Assembly: GCA_004335835.1 (NCBI GenBank)
Contig: RWJK01001691.1
Span: 1 to 64,000, forward strand
DNA from: Scenedesmus sp. ARA3
Lineage: Eukaryota > Chlorophyta > Chlorophyceae > Sphaeropleales > Scenedesmaceae
DNA length: 64,000 nt
Direction: 5' to 3'
Positions within the stretch are counted from its first letter, which is position 1. Each line of letters starts with the position of its first letter. The notes beneath the pieces are model-generated. The model saw only the letters and a program-made list of their open reading frames with translations. It was not told where the DNA came from and did not search any database. Shown here one piece after another: positions 61,227 to 64,000 of the stretch. Position numbers and translations under genes: made by a program.

Positions 61227-64000
61227 CTAGCTGCTGACCAGCATCTGCAGCGCGGTCTGCTGCTCCTGTGGTAGCTGAGCCAGTAGTGGTGCCATCTGCT
61301 CGTGGTACTTCGCCTGCATGTTTATAAGTGTCCGTGCAACGCCAACTTTGGCTTCAGTTGGGGCAGCTATCTGCACTGCCACTTGGCCAAACACCTGCAG
61401 TGCATAGTCAGCAAAACAGGTCGTCAATATGCGCGCAGTTGCAGTTTGATATTCTCTGTGTCCATGAACTCGGCCGAACATGTTTGGTTGGCGCCAGCCC
61501 ATTGCAAGAAGAGAACCATCCTCGTCTGTCAGCAGCCACCACAAGGCACACATGATGACGGCCGGCAAGCAGACATCTTGGTCACATGTTCATCTACAGC
61601 TGATCCAGTAGGTGTTCACGCCACCTGGACCGAGGACAAGCAATACCTGCATGCGATTGCGTGCTGTGTGAAAGACGCATCAAAATTCAACAATTAGGCC
61701 CTAGTTCCTACATTGTTCATGATGCCAGACTGGTCACCCACCTGCACAATTTGCGGCACAAACTGCTGGATCTCCCGCAGTTGGTCTGACAGCAGCAGCT
61801 TGCACAGCGCACCGACAGCTGGGGTGGTTTCACTCAAGTCCTCCTGCAGGAGCATAATGAAACAGCAGTCAATACCGCAGCCAGAAGCCTGTGCAGTGCC
61901 TGTTTTACCATCGCTGTGCTTCATGCACTGTTCTGACAACTACACTGGTTCCTGCAAACACACTGTGCCGAGATGAAGCCCTAGCCTGCTTCCGGTACGC
62001 ACCTTCAGCGGCAGCGCTCCCAGCAGCACAGGCAGCACCTGTCCCAGCGGCAGCGCTCCCGGAGGAGATGATGACAGGATGCGGCCGACAGCGCCAACTG
62101 CGTTGTCACGAGCCCCAGCTGCCTCCTCCGGCCGAAACATGTTGTGCAGCGCTGCCAGCAGCGGCATCACCTGCTGCGCTGCCTTCTCAGGGCTTGCCTC
62201 TACCAGCAGCCCAGCGCAGAAGGCAGCGTTCTGGCGGTTGATGTCGTCCTGCAAGCACAAAGGTGCAGCAAGATGGCGCCAGGAATGCCTCCTACGTGAC
62301 GTGCTGGCAGCAGTTGAGTGCCAGACCTGTGCAAGGATGGGACTATGAGCAAAAGGATCTGCAGCATCTAAGCCCGTGCCTACTTTCCATGCTTGTTACT
62401 TTGCCTACCAGTCACGCCTTCAAAACGACAGCATACATCGTGGAAATGCTGCTTGCACCTAAGCCATGCCATACCTCTGTCTGCAGCTCCCGCAGCATCA
62501 GCGTCATCAGCGGCTCAACAACAGCGGCAATCCTGGGCCCCAGCGACTCAGCCACCTCCGCAGCAGCACCAGCAGCAATGGCACGCAGCGCAGCAGGCTG
62601 CTGCGGCCGCAGCCGTGCCAGCAGCGGCTCTGCATGTAAGCTGAGGAACACTGCTGCATATGCGTCTGGACCCATGCTCGCTGCTAGGGCAGGCAGCAGG
62701 TCTGCTGCAGCTCCCAGCAGCTCCTCATCCTCTGCTGCTACGTCCTCGTCATCAACTGCATCATCCTCGTCATCATCTTCAACTTCCTGCAAGCATATGC
62801 ATGCACAGACCGACACAAAGCAATCCATCAATGACATGGCCAGGCAGCATGCCTCAACTGCAGAGAGTAAGATCGCTAGCCGGCTACGGATGGTGTTTGT
62901 GGTGGCGGCTTATACTGAAGAGTGTGGCTCCTGGAGATGTTGCCTGCTCAACCAGCCCTGCTGCTGGAATAGATGTGTCAGCAGCGGGGCAACAAAACAG
63001 GCATGTGCTGTGGCATGCTGAGAACACAGCGGCACCGTGGGAGCTAGGCGCCGCTGAAAGTTGTCATGCCATGAGAAACTGTATCACTGGCATTGCAGCA
63101 CATCAGCCACATTGGTTAAGACTCCACTTCTGTGCAAGCAGTTTCAGGTGGTTCTCCCGCCTTGCCTACCCAGTAACGCTGCAAAAGTTTAATGTGCGGC
63201 TCAAACCCACCAGTGTACAGGCGCGTTGAGCAATCCTGCAAAGGCATGTTGCTGCCTTATCGCCTTCTCACCTGGCAGACTGCCTTGTTTCGCAACACAA
63301 GCAGCGCCATGTTGGAGGCACCTTCCAAGAACCTTGGCCCCACAGCACCGCGCCCCAGCTGCTTCAGCAGCTGCGCCAGCGCAGCAGCAGCTGCAGCAAC
63401 AGCAGGCTTGCTGCAGTCCTCTTCCACGCAGCTGATCAGCAGCGGCAGCACCTGCTCACTCAGCACCTGCGTCTGCTGAGACAGCACGACAGGCTCTCCA
63501 CCCGCAGGCGGGAAGGCGCTGTGTGCTGCTAGTGCCAGCTTTTGCAAGCTGTCGAACGCTGCTGCGCGCGCCTCCTCATGCCAGTACTCTGACATGGTGG
63601 TCAGCACTTGCAGGCATTCCTCTGCATATGGCATGAAGGCGCGCGGGCACGCCTCTGCATACCAGCCCAGCGCTGCTGTTGCGGACGCCTTCTCATCCAT
63701 GACACCTGCCAGCAGCAGCAAAGCACCGCAGCATGTAGTTTGTCAGGTGCCTGTTAGCTGCCGCCCACTGTCCAGCTGCTGCTGCTGTGTGCATTTGCAT
63801 TTGTTTTGCATGGCTAACTTTGCTTACCGCCGCAGTCAGCTGCAGGGCAGCTTCTAGAGTAATCCTGCAAAGAAACAAGCCCTAGTGCTGTGTAAAAGCA
63901 AGCTGTGAACCAGCAGGTATGTTTAGCCTCTGCCTGTGAATTTAGTTTGCTCTGTATTGCCAAGCTACACCGCCCAGCATACCTGTTCGCACGTTGAAGT
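61227..64000 (-). CDS. IPO4: Importin-beta family nuclear transport receptor, importin-4/Kap123-like, C-terminal part
   Basis: Partial: the gene runs off the right edge. HEAT-repeat exons read VMDEKASATAALGWYAEACP (about 63.70 kb) and LQVLTTMSEYWHEEARAAAF. The acidic loop EVEDDDEDDAVDDEDV follows (about 62.78 kb), then LGPRIAAVVEPLMTLMLREL, DINRQNAAFCAGLLVEASPE (about 62.24 kb), LCKLLLSDQLREIQQFVPQI (about 61.75-61.84 kb) and the end YHEQMAPLLAQLPQEQQTAL to the stop at 61227. The 'DEKA.A..ALG' turn, the acidic loop and 'NRQNAAFCAG' are characteristic of importin-4/Kap123 (Arabidopsis IMB4), which imports histones and ribosomal proteins. An importin-5 paralogue is less likely. Near the edge a short exon (63866-63830, ITLEAALQLTAA) was not seen in homologues I remember. 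Confidence 0.8.

Overview
The window is nuclear DNA from a green alga. It has many short introns with GTGAGx/GTGCGx donors and (C)AG acceptors, TGTAA polyadenylation-type signals, abundant CTG/CAG triplet runs, and a full axonemal dynein heavy chain, so the lineage makes cilia. By impression, the moderate-to-high GC and CAG/CTG richness resemble a chlorophycean, perhaps Scenedesmaceae; this is a guess, since no search was run. The code is standard: clear genes end in TAG (dynein), TGA (SAPS, RPC19, aminotransferase) and TAA (MDH, eL36).

Layout. 494-4068 (+) is a 9-exon PLP class-III aminotransferase (471 aa) of the glutamate-1-semialdehyde-aminotransferase-like group. 4629-30852 (-) is a ~26 kb, many-exon dynein heavy chain, very probably DHC10/DNAH10, the 1-beta chain of inner arm I1/f. 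31497-35580 (-) is a SAPS-domain protein phosphatase 6 regulatory subunit (862 aa), head-to-head with 36012-36674 (+), the AC19 subunit shared by RNA polymerases I and III. About 2.9 kb of mostly non-coding DNA follows, with one weak Cys-rich ORF. A small hypothetical gene (39593-39886, -) is head-to-head with ribosomal protein eL36 (40396-41495, +). Two unexplained exon-like pieces lie at 42374-42671 (+). 42908-46461 (-) is NAD-malate dehydrogenase (342 aa, mitochondrial-type presequence), head-to-head with a 2-oxoglutarate/Fe(II) oxygenase (46902-49833, +) whose third intron contains a 50-N assembly gap in a CTG run.

50699-58595 (-) is a secreted papain-like peptidase with a LysM-like tail, followed almost without a gap by a leucine-rich-repeat region. 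The coding signal is clear, but three in-frame stops (TAG, TAA, TGA) and two broken exon phases suggest a decayed locus. 60365-60812 (-) is a 93-aa unknown protein. 61227-64000 (-) is the C-terminal part of an importin-4/Kap123-type importin-beta, cut by the window edge.

The most interesting non-genic signal is strand-asymmetric triplet repeats in introns. CAG runs sit just after 5' splice sites and CTG runs just before 3' splice sites on the sense strand, in genes of both orientations. In several introns both are present and could pair across the intron. Otherwise the genes are ordinary housekeeping and ciliary genes with no evident shared pathway; three gene pairs appear to share short divergent promoters.
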